The notes below the pieces were generated by a model that saw only the letters and a list, made by a program, of their open reading frames with translations, was not told the origin of the DNA and made no database searches. From NCBI GenBank assembly GCA_002314775.1, contig DCHE01000013.1, positions 85,403 to 95,846 on the forward strand: 10,444 nt of DNA. Reading direction: 5' to 3'. Below, in pieces: positions 1-7,800 of this stretch; the stretch's first letter is position 1; the number at the start of each line of letters is the position of its first letter. Source of the stretch: Lachnospiraceae bacterium UBA1760 (GTDB lineage: Bacteria > Bacillota > Clostridia > Lachnospirales > Lachnospiraceae). A program made the translations under genes and the position numbers.

Positions 1-378
1 CTCAGGCATTACGGCCTTCATGATAGCTCCCTTATTCTTAGTAGCGATTATCTCTGAAAACTTCTCCGTAAGAATCTTTGTGATTTCATCCTCAGAGAGC
101 ATCTTAGGAGCAAATTCTGAAATTACCTCAAATCTTGCCTGGTAATAGGCCTTTAAATCAGCTCTTGATTCAGGACAGGTGTCAAGCTGTTCCTTGACAG
201 ACTTTAATTCCTTTGCGATAGCTCTGTCGACAATCTCGTCAGGAATATTTTCTCTTTTTCCTTCATCGATGGCATATTTCTTTGCTGCTGAAACGAGAAC
301 AGAGATAGAATCCTTTCTGTCTTTATCCTTTGCCTTCATTGCAGCAATCATAGCCTTCTGTAATGTATCGAAATCCAT
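1..378 (-). CDS. yqeY: GatB/YqeY domain protein, C-terminus cut by window edge
   Basis: The minus strand reads open for 126 codons from an ATG at 378 to the window edge with no stop, so the 3' end is missing. The protein begins MDFDTLQKAIMAAMKAKDKD, continues with a charged helix and an ELKSVKEQLD stretch, then FAPKMLSEDEITKIL, and reaches NKGAIMKAVMPE at the edge. This order matches the small YqeY family (about 150 residues), in which a MG..M..LMP segment precedes a final helix, so roughly 20-25 residues are probably lost. The domain is shared with the tail of the GatB amidotransferase subunit, where it contacts tRNA; stand-alone YqeY has no settled function. A GGAGG at 385-389 sits 6 nt before the ATG and supports this start. 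It lies 43 bp downstream of the phosphoribosyltransferase-like gene and is probably co-transcribed with it. Confidence 0.9.
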   Translation of the reverse strand, partial: MDFDTLQKAMIAAMKAKDKDRKDSISVLVSAAKKYAIDEGKRENIPDEIVDRAIAKELKSVKEQLDTCPESRADLKAYYQARFEVISEFAPKMLSEDEITKILTEKFSEIIATKNKGAIMKAVMPE

Positions 379-421
379 AACTAACCTCCATAATAATAAT
401 TAATCTCAGCGAGTTAAAATA

Positions 422-1057
422 TTAAAGCTTAGAGAAACCACCCTGAGCGATAATACCATCAAGCTTAACTTTAGCATTGCAGAGAGGACAGTTGTTTGAT
501 GCATAGGATGCATAGTTATCAATGTCCTTTGCGTGGAAGATACCATTTACAGAGTGACCTGAAACTGAATCAGATGCGGTGAAGATTGATGATATACCAA
601 CGATGTCACCACCGTAGTACTCGATGCATTCAATAGCCTTGTCAATTGTTCTTCCTGTAGTAGCTGTGGCAAGAAGAAGAACTACATGCTTATCCTTAAC
701 CATAGATATAAGATTGTCTCTGAATAAAAGCTGTCCAGCAGAGGTCTGCTCCGGAGTGATAACGTAGATACTTCCATGTGAGTTCATAGACATGATGCCT
801 GACTCTGTAAGCTCGTCAGCGAGATAAGCGCCGATAACCTCTGTACCATCCATACAGATGATTGTATCAACTACTGTGCTTGAGATGTACTCAGAGCAAA
901 GTGACTTTGCTACAGCTCTTGCCTCGTTGCTTCTTGACTTGAGTGATGTAAGGTCAATGAAGTAATTGATATGGCTGGATGTAGTAGCAAAGTGACCAAG
1001 TGTGACCTTCAGCTTTATAAGATTATTGTAGCTAGAATTAATCTTGTATGATTCCAT
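422..1057 (-). CDS. Phosphoribosyltransferase-like protein with variant PRPP loop and C-terminal CxxC
   Basis: This 211-residue protein has the layout of a type I phosphoribosyltransferase: a beta strand and loop VDTIICMDGTEVIG (about residues 63-76), then a PRPP-loop-like segment VVLLLATATTGRT (125-137) followed by the helix DKAIECIEYYGG. The TTGxT of the loop is kept, but the two acidic residues that normally precede it and hold the ribose hydroxyls and metal are Leu129-Ala130. The orotate-type flexible loop is not recognisable. The C-terminus has a single CPLC pair (Cys190, Cys193) in the style of a zinc or redox knuckle. Proteins like this are often named orotate phosphoribosyltransferase in Lachnospiraceae, but the loop change makes that activity doubtful; a regulatory or different-substrate role is possible. 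AGGAGG (1068-1073) lies 10 nt before the ATG and supports the start. It is the first gene of a leftward pair with yqeY. Confidence 0.75.
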   Translation of the reverse strand: MESYKINSSYNNLIKLKVTLGHFATTSSHINYFIDLTSLKSRSNEARAVAKSLCSEYISSTVVDTIICMDGTEVIGAYLADELTESGIMSMNSHGSIYVITPEQTSAGQLLFRDNLISMVKDKHVVLLLATATTGRTIDKAIECIEYYGGDIVGISSIFTASDSVSGHSVNGIFHAKDIDNYASYASNNCPLCNAKVKLDGIIAQGGFSKL

Positions 1058-1119
1058 TATATTATTGCCTCCTGTTATGAGTATTTTTGTCTAGGTAAAT
1101 CCTATGTAAATCTACGATT

Positions 1120-1148
1120 AGTATAATATGATTTATTGATTAATACAA
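1120..1148 (-). promoter_or_regulatory. Candidate sigma-A promoter for the leftward gene pair
   Basis: Reading the minus strand, TTGTAT (1143-1148) is followed after exactly 17 bp by TATACT (1120-1125). The -10 matches the TATAAT consensus at 5 of 6 positions; the -35 matches TTGACA only at its first three. The predicted transcript would start near 1113 and give a leader of about 55 nt before the phosphoribosyltransferase-like gene. The surrounding DNA is very AT-rich, so chance matches are likely, but the spacing and position are right. Confidence 0.45.
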
Positions 1149-1168
1149 GAAAAAAATGGAAAATGAAT

Positions 1169-1182
1169 CGAACGTATGGTTG
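1169..1182. promoter_or_regulatory. LexA (SOS) box-like sequence, degenerate right half
   Basis: CGAACGTATGGTTG agrees with the Firmicute LexA box CGAACRNRYGTTYC, as I recall it, at 12 of 14 positions. The left half-site CGAAC is perfect; the right half has G in place of the first T of GTT, normally a conserved position, and a terminal G. It overlaps the first three bases of the proposed rightward -35, where a bound repressor would block transcription, and it sits upstream of the leftward promoter. Control of a recombination nuclease by LexA is plausible, but the mismatch keeps this tentative. Confidence 0.3.
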
Positions 1183-1207
1183 ATTAAACACAGTATTGTG
1201 CTATACT
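1180..1207 (+). promoter_or_regulatory. Candidate sigma-A promoter with extended -10 for addBA
   Basis: TTGATT (1180-1185) is followed after 16 bp by TATACT (1202-1207). The -10 is preceded by TGC (1199-1201), giving an extended -10 (TGn). The -10 is 5 of 6 to consensus and the -35 is 4 of 6. Transcription would start near 1214, giving a leader of about 85 nt before addB. This is the best promoter visible for the rightward genes; I see no comparable promoter before addA, queF or folC. Confidence 0.6.
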
Positions 1208-1219
1208 ATGTATAGGTTG

Positions 1220-1240
1220 ACCCGAGCTTTTGCTTAGGGT
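1220..1240 (+). promoter_or_regulatory. Hairpin in the addB 5' leader
   Basis: ACCCGAGC (1220-1227) and GCTTAGGGT (1232-1240) can pair around a TTTT loop, giving eight pairs with one G-U and one bulged A (1236). The hairpin lies within the first 30 nt of the predicted transcript. Only four T residues follow it, after a GTG, so it is at best a weak terminator or attenuator; it could also protect the 5' end of the mRNA. I do not recognise it as a named RNA motif. Confidence 0.35.
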
Positions 1241-1289
1241 GTTTTAAGATATTTTAAAATGTATAGAATGATTTAGATAAATTGATTAT

Positions 1290-1296
1290 GGAGGGG
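1290..1296 (+). promoter_or_regulatory. Ribosome binding site fixing the addB start
   Basis: GGAGGGG lies just before the ATG at 1300, with 5 nt between GGAGG and the start codon. It argues for ATG 1300 over the in-frame TTG at 1282 or ATG at 1288, which would place this strong site inside the coding region. Confidence 0.8.
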
Positions 1297-1299
1297 TAT

Positions 1300-4200
1300 A
1301 TGTCAGTTCAGTTTATTATAGGACCAAGCGGATGCGGGAAGTCTAGCTTTATCACCAAGCAGTTAATAGAGGAATCCATCAAAAATCAGGATACCAATTA
1401 TATACTTTTTGTACCTGAGCAGTTCAGCAGTGAGAAGCAGCGTGAGATAGTGGAGCAGCATCCTAATCATGCGTTTATGAATATAGATATAATTGGTATC
1501 AACAGAATGTGCGGACTTATTTTTGAGGAGCAAAAAAAGCCGATGCCAGAGGTTCTTGAGGATTTTGGCAAGAGTATGCTTGTCAGATTCATTTCCGGAA
1601 GGATAAAAAAGGAACTTAAGATTTACGGTGGTTCCATCGATAAGATAGGTTTTGTGGATGAGGTGAAGTCACTTCTCTCAGAGCTTCTTGTTTACAATAT
1701 CACAACCGATATGATAGATGGCTGCATAGAGAAGCTTGATGAGGGAGATGTGTTAAGAGAAAAGCTGTCGGATATTTCGAAGATATATAGAAGCTTTGAG
1801 GAGGGAATCGGAGAGGCTAAAATACCAGCGGAAGAGAAGGTGAAGCTTCTTGCTGAGGCTGTCAGGGAGTCTGATTATATAAAGAACAGTGTAATATATG
1901 TTGATGGCTTTACGGGCTTTACTCCTGCACAGCTAAAGCTTGTTAGAGAGTTATTTTTGTATGCTCCAAAGGTTTATGTCTGTATCACAATAGACAGGGA
2001 GTATTTTCTTAGAGATAATGTTAAGGAGCATGAGCTTTTCTACTTGAGTTCGCAGACTGTTTCGGAATTAAGAAGGGTGATAAGCGAGGCAGGTATCAAG
2101 GAGGAGGAGAGCATATATATTGATGGTTCAAAGAATGATAGAAGGTTCCTTGGGCATGATATGCTTTACCATCTTGAGAGGAATATATTCAGATTTCCTT
2201 ATGAAGTGTACGAGGATAATAAGTCGAAGGACATCAGTATAATTGAATGCAGGAATAAGCGTGAGGAGATACAGATTGTTGCCGAGAGGATAAGAGAAAG
2301 CATAAGAAACGGCAGGAGATTAAAGGACATTGCGGTTATCACAGCGGATATGGAGAACAGCGCAAGTTATATTGAGGAGATATTTGATTCCTACGAGATT
2401 CCCTACTTCCTGGATTACAGCAGACCTTTAAAGCATAATCCATTTGCGGATACAATTATCTCTGCACTTTCAATAATTGAAAATGGCTTTGATTACGACA
2501 GTATTTTCTACTTTATGAAGGCTGGCGTTTATGTGGAGATAGATGAGGATTCGATTGACGGCCTTGAGAAGCTTGAAAACTATATGATTAGAAGAGGGCT
2601 CAGGGGTTATAAGGCCTGGAGCAGGCATATGCCTATAACTGCAGACATAGAGGCGGAGGATGCCAGACGAGAGTTCATGGAGGTTATTTCGCCTATCTAC
2701 AAGGTGTTCAAGGTGAACAAGGCAAGCGTTAAGGACTGCGTGGCAGCTATAAAGGAGTTCGTAGTTAAGCTTGAGTATGAGCAAAAGATAAATGCACTTA
2801 GTGAGAGACTTTACGAGGAGGGAAAGCTCAGTGAAGCCAAGGTGTACGAGAAGCTTTATGAGCATATTGAAGGTCTTTTAGATAAGATGGAGGATATAAT
2901 ACCTGACAGTGTACTTACGGTTCACGAGTTTTCAGAGATACTTAGCGCAGGATTAAATGATATCGAGATGGGTATTATTCCGCCAACCTTAGACAAGGTT
3001 GTAATTGGTGATTTAACAAGAACAAGACTAGGAGATATAAAGGAATTATTTCTTATCAATGTAAATGAAGGGGTAATTCCTAAGGTGCCTGACAGTGGCA
3101 ACCTTATTAGTGACAGAGATAAGGACAGACTTAAGATGCTTGGTATCACTCTTGCGCCAACGGATAAGGAGAACAGCTTTACAGACCAGTTTTATCTTTA
3201 TCTTATGATGACCAGGATGAGTGAAAAACTGACTCTTACCTACAGTATACTTAGTATGAGTAACAAGGAGGAGAGACCAGCATACATAATTAGCAGACTG
3301 CAAAAGGTATTTCCATCCCTTGAGGCAGAAAAGGTTGAACCACGTCCGTTCCTTGGAACCTTTCAGTCTGACAGGATGTTTCTCGCCAGTGAGATTAGAA
3401 GAAGGATGGATGAAACAGACATTGATTATGATGAGGCAAGTGATGAGCTTATGTCGCTTGCTGCAATGTTCTATGTGTATCAGAAGGAGCATCCGGAGCT
3501 TCTTCAGACTATGGAGGAGGCATTTGCAACAAACTGGAAGACTAGCCTTAATACTCTTGCCAAAAACATAATATATAAGAATACAGATACAACCACAGTA
3601 TCTATGCTTGAGATGTTCCAAAAGTGTCCATATTCATATTTTATGCAGTTTGTTCTCGGATTAAAGGAGAGAAGAAAGAGCAGCTATGACAATAGAAATG
3701 TCGGGGATATTCTTCATTTCGCATTAAAGAATACCTTTGAGACAGTTAAGCTTGACTATAGGCAGGACTGGAAGGGAATAGATGACAACACTCTGGCTGA
3801 TATTATGGAGCGTTATATTGTAATTGCCAGCAACGAGGAGGATAAGGGAATAACCGCCGAGGATGCTAAGTCAAGATACCTCAGAAATAGTCTCATTGAC
3901 ATCGGCAGAAAGACTATTCTCACAATCAGGAATCAGATTGTTGCTGGAAGTATGCTTCCTAAGTATCTTGAGAAGCCGTTTAACTTTAGAAAGGATAGCG
4001 AGGCAGCTGTTATTCATGCTGAGACCAAGGATTTAAAGCTCAGGGGCGTTGTGGACAGGGCAGATGTATATGAGGATGATAATAATGTCTTCGTAAATGT
4101 TATAGATTATAAAACCGGTGATAAGCAGTTTAAAATTGAGGAGGTTTATGAAGGACTCTCGCTTCAGCTTCTTGTTTATCTCAATGTCATGATGGATATT

Positions 4201-4806
4201 GCCGATAGTGACTACAAGGGTAAAAATGTGGTTCCGACAGGAATGTATTACTGCCACGTTGATGATCCTATTACATCAATCGATAAGGATGTTGCTGACG
4301 AAGCAGAGCTGGCTCAGCTTAGGAATAAGGACCAGAGACTTCGTGGAATGCTCAACGCTGATATGGATATAATGAAGCTTCAGGAGAAGGATATTGCTGA
4401 GAAAACAGAGGGAGAAGTACTGCCTGTTGACTTTAAAAAGGATGGCTTTAAGAGCAACGTTGTAGCAACAGATACAGAGGGCTTCAAGTCACTTTGCAAG
4501 TATGGTCAGAAAAAGCTTGAGGATATTTGTAATAGAATTCTTGGGGGAGACATAAAGAAGAGTCCGGTAAAGACTGGAAAAAATGCTCAGTGCAACTATT
4601 GTATTTACCAGGATGTGTGTAGATTTGGCGCAACTGGAAGTGGAAAATTCCGCGAGTTTAAATATAGTGCTGAGCAAAAAAGGGCAGCTCTAAATGAGAT
4701 GACAAACGCCTATAGAAGTGATAATAGAAGTGATAATAGAAGTGATAATAGAAGTGTTAATGAAAATAGTAATGAAGAGGGTAATAAAGAGGGGGATGAG
4801 GAGTAA
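1300..4806 (+). CDS. addB: ATP-dependent helicase/nuclease subunit B (AddB)
   Basis: AddB is the second subunit of the AddAB complex, which unwinds and degrades DNA ends until Chi is met and leaves a 3' tail for RecA. From ATG 1300 the protein has 1168 residues, close to the B. subtilis subunit. It opens with a Walker A, GPSGCGKS (residues 8-15), then a long helicase-like region degenerate in this family and thought to read Chi. A conserved segment with TRTRLGDIKELFLINVNEGV lies in its second half. The C-terminal RecB-family nuclease shows His806 in GDILHFALK, Asp936 and Lys938 in DYKTG, and a following QLLVY. Four cysteines expected to hold a 4Fe-4S cluster are present: Cys776 (QKCPYS), then Cys1098, Cys1101 and Cys1107 in CNYCIYQDVC. 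The acidic tail after about residue 1135 contains a repeated RSDN. The stop codon overlaps the addA start by one base, implying translational coupling. Confidence 0.97.
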   Translation: MSVQFIIGPSGCGKSSFITKQLIEESIKNQDTNYILFVPEQFSSEKQREIVEQHPNHAFMNIDIIGINRMCGLIFEEQKKPMPEVLEDFGKSMLVRFISGRIKKELKIYGGSIDKIGFVDEVKSLLSELLVYNITTDMIDGCIEKLDEGDVLREKLSDISKIYRSFEEGIGEAKIPAEEKVKLLAEAVRESDYIKNSVIYVDGFTGFTPAQLKLVRELFLYAPKVYVCITIDREYFLRDNVKEHELFYLSSQTVSELRRVISEAGIKEEESIYIDGSKNDRRFLGHDMLYHLERNIFRFPYEVYEDNKSKDISIIECRNKREEIQIVAERIRESIRNGRRLKDIAVITADMENSASYIEEIFDSYEIPYFLDYSRPLKHNPFADTIISALSIIENGFDYDSIFYFMKAGVYVEIDEDSIDGLEKLENYMIRRGLRGYKAWSRHMPITADIEAEDARREFMEVISPIYKVFKVNKASVKDCVAAIKEFVVKLEYEQKINALSERLYEEGKLSEAKVYEKLYEHIEGLLDKMEDIIPDSVLTVHEFSEILSAGLNDIEMGIIPPTLDKVVIGDLTRTRLGDIKELFLINVNEGVIPKVPDSGNLISDRDKDRLKMLGITLAPTDKENSFTDQFYLYLMMTRMSEKLTLTYSILSMSNKEERPAYIISRLQKVFPSLEAEKVEPRPFLGTFQSDRMFLASEIRRRMDETDIDYDEASDELMSLAAMFYVYQKEHPELLQTMEEAFATNWKTSLNTLAKNIIYKNTDTTTVSMLEMFQKCPYSYFMQFVLGLKERRKSSYDNRNVGDILHFALKNTFETVKLDYRQDWKGIDDNTLADIMERYIVIASNEEDKGITAEDAKSRYLRNSLIDIGRKTILTIRNQIVAGSMLPKYLEKPFNFRKDSEAAVIHAETKDLKLRGVVDRADVYEDDNNVFVNVIDYKTGDKQFKIEEVYEGLSLQLLVYLNVMMDIADSDYKGKNVVPTGMYYCHVDDPITSIDKDVADEAELAQLRNKDQRLRGMLNADMDIMKLQEKDIAEKTEGEVLPVDFKKDGFKSNVVATDTEGFKSLCKYGQKKLEDICNRILGGDIKKSPVKTGKNAQCNYCIYQDVCRFGATGSGKFREFKYSAEQKRAALNEMTNAYRSDNRSDNRSDNRSVNENSNEEGNKEGDEE
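4714..4761 (+). repeat. Four tandem 12-bp units at the 3' end of addB
   Basis: The unit AGAAGTGATAAT occurs at 4714-4725, 4726-4737 and 4738-4749 without change, and a fourth copy at 4750-4761 differs by one base (GATAAT to GTTAAT). It encodes RSDN three times and then RSVN in the hydrophilic AddB tail, beyond the iron-sulfur cysteines. Because the unit is a multiple of three, gain or loss of copies would change tail length without shifting the frame. Confidence 0.95.
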
Positions 4807-7800
4807 TGCCTAATTTTAACAAAGAACAACAACAGGCCATTGATTCAAGAGATGCAAATGTTCTTGTTTCAGCTTCGGCAGGCTCTGGAAAAACAGCAGT
4901 TCTCGTAGAGAGGATTGTAGAGAGGGTAATTGATAAGGATAATCCTCTTAATATAGATGAATTTCTGGTTGTTACTTTTACCAAGGCAGCAGCCAGACAG
5001 ATGAAGGAGAAGATTGCGGACAAGCTCTCAAAATATGCAGCAGAATATCCAGAGAATTCACATATTGTCAAGCAGCTTTCCCTGGTGAATAAGGCGGACA
5101 TTACAACCATTGACAGCTTCTGCCTTAAGGTGGTTAAGGAGAATTTCTACCTTCTTGGAATTGATTCTTCATTTAGTATTATAGATGAAAAGCTTATGGA
5201 CATCCTGAAGGATGATGTGCTTGATAAGATTTTCGAGGAGGAGTATGAAAGGCTTCTTCAGGCTCCTTCTTCTTTTGACGAGGGAAATAATCAGGAATTT
5301 GGACTGCTTCTTGATATTTTCGGAAAGACAAATGATGATTCGGAATTGAGAAAGATAATTCTTAAGTGCGTGAAGCAGGCAGAGGGCTGCTCGGTTCCAG
5401 AGACCTGGTACGAGGAGGCGAGAAAATCAGTCAGTGCCACAACTATCAGTGAACTGAATGACACAGTGTGGATGAAGAAGTATCTTGATAGCCTGAGAAA
5501 GGAAGCAATAGATGTAAAGTCAAGGGTTCTCATGGCTAAGGCTATAACTGAGAGACCTGAGGGCTGTGGCAGATGTGGAGAGGTTGTAAGAGATGAGATT
5601 AGAGTTTTAGATGGAATAATTGGTGCTGCAGGCTATGAGGAGGTTTATCAGTCAGCGTTTTCAGAGATGCAAAAGCTTGTTGCGGTCAGAAAGGAAGGCC
5701 CGGAAAAGGACAATTATGTGGAGTTTAAGGCTATTAGGGACACCTATGCCAAGTACATTCCAAACCTTAGAAAGAAGCTTATCGACAGCAGTAAGATTCT
5801 CGAGGAGACTGCACTGTTACAGAAGCTTATTGGCAAGGTGATAGAGTTATGCAAGGAATTTACTAGAAGACTTGCGGAGGAAAAGGCGAAGAAGAAGCAG
5901 TATGAGTTTTCAGATATAGCACATATGGCGCTCAAGGTTGTATTTGCGGGACATGATGAAAATGGCTATGCAATTCCAACAAAAACAGGCAGGGTAATTG
6001 CTGACAGATACAAGGAGATATATATCGACGAGTATCAGGACAGTAACTTTATTCAGGAGGATATTCTTACCTCCTGCTCAAGGGTTACAGGTGGCGAGTA
6101 TAATATATTTATGGTTGGAGATGTAAAGCAGAGCATCTACAGATTTAGACAGGCAAGGCCAGAACTCTTTACTGAAAAGTATGATACCTATGAGGAGTCT
6201 GAACTTGATGATAAGGAAAAAAGACTCATTATCCTTAAGAATAATTACCGTTCAAGGGAGCATGTTCTTTCGGGCATTAATTCCATTTTCAAGCATATTA
6301 TGCATAAGGATATGGGCGGAATTGAGTATGATGAAAAGGCCTTCCTTGTATGTGGTAAGGAATATGAGAAAGCCGATGGCAATATCAGCACTGATACAGA
6401 GGTGTATATCGTAACTAAGAGGCCTGAGGAGAATCAGAATACTCAGTACCAGGAGGACGATGACCAGGAGGATACAGAAAAGCTTCTGTATGAGGCAAAG
6501 CTTGTTGCGGACAGAATAAAAAGCCTGACGGATAAAGAGAGTGGACTTGATATCTGGGACGAGGATAAGTCAGTATACAGGAAGGCAACCTACAGAGACT
6601 GCATGATTCTATTAAGAGGCATCAAGGGAAGAGGAAAGATTATTGCGGATGCACTTACCGATAATGGAATACCAGTTGCTCTTGACAATCCAAACGGTTA
6701 TTTCGATGCCTTAGAGGTGACAACCTTACTCTCAATGCTTAAGGTAATAGACAATTCAAGACAGGATATTCCACTTGCTGCAGTACTTATATCAGAGCTT
6801 GCAGGGTTAAATGAATCAAGAATGGTACTTATTAGTGAGATGCTTAAGGATAATAAAAAAGCACTTCTCTACGACAAGTGTCAGTACTTTATATTAGAGT
6901 TCGAGGATTCAGATGACGACTACAGAAGAGAAACGGCGGAGCTTTTGAAAGACTTTTTTGAAAAGCTTGATAACTGGAAGAAGGAAAGACCATACCTTTC
7001 CATTGCGATGCTTATCAAGAAGATTCTTGATGATACAAAGTACGACCTGTATATTTCAGGTCTCCCTGACGGAAAAAGACGTGTGGCCAATATTCATATG
7101 CTTATCGAGAAGGCGATGGAATTTGAGAAGGGCGAATTCAGAGGACTTTTCAACTTCCTAAGATACATGGAGAAGATAAGAATTCATGATATCGACTTTG
7201 GCGAGGCAATGATGATATCAGAAAGTGAAAATGTAATCAGAATAACAACTATGCATAAGAGCAAGGGTCTTGAGTATCCTGTCTGCATTTTGATGGGCAT
7301 GGGAATTGGTTTTAACACCATGTATGTTAAGGATACAATTACCATCGATTCTGACTACCATATTTCCATGAAGTATTTTGACCTTGAAAAGAGGGTTAAG
7401 AGAAAGAGTGGAATGCAAAAGATTATACACAACCTTATCTCTATCGATAATTTGTCGGAGGAGCAGAGAATTCTTTATGTTGCTATGACAAGAGCCAAGG
7501 AGAAGCTGATTATGGTTGGTACAATTGGCAGTGAGGATGACATCAAGGAGGAAATTAATTACAGAACTAGAAGCAGTGCTAAGAATTACTATGACTGGGT
7601 GCTTCCGGCAGTCAGAAGGGAATCGGCATCAGGGCTTTACAGCGAGACAATTGTATATCCGGACGAGATAGATTTAAATAGTGCCATTAGTCAGTACGGT
7701 AAGAAGGAAAGCTATGATAAGCTGAAGGAGATATTTGGCGGGGTTAAGCAGGATAAGATTACAGAGATTGAAAAGCTGTATAATTATGAATATCCATACC

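Noticed and set aside
179..403. Plus-strand open frame of 74 codons opposite yqeY
   Set aside because: It is the shadow of the yqeY coding strand; it has no ribosome site and the minus-strand protein is clearly a known family.
1136..1187. Paired TTGATTAA sites as operators
   Set aside because: Two copies 44 bp apart are easily expected by chance in DNA this AT-rich, and one overlaps the -35 element itself. Mentioned only as context for the divergent region.
1282..1302. Longer addB start at TTG 1282 or ATG 1288
   Set aside because: The GGAGGGG at 1290-1296 is ideally placed for ATG 1300, and AddB proteins begin directly with the short strand that leads to the Walker A. The longer forms would add residues without family support.
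3046..3621. Minus-strand open frame of 191 codons inside addB
   Set aside because: It lies wholly opposite a well-conserved addB segment, its translation has no recognisable motif, and no suitable ribosome site or promoter was seen. The same applies to the shorter antisense frames within addB and addA, such as 2470-2865 and 7784-8071.
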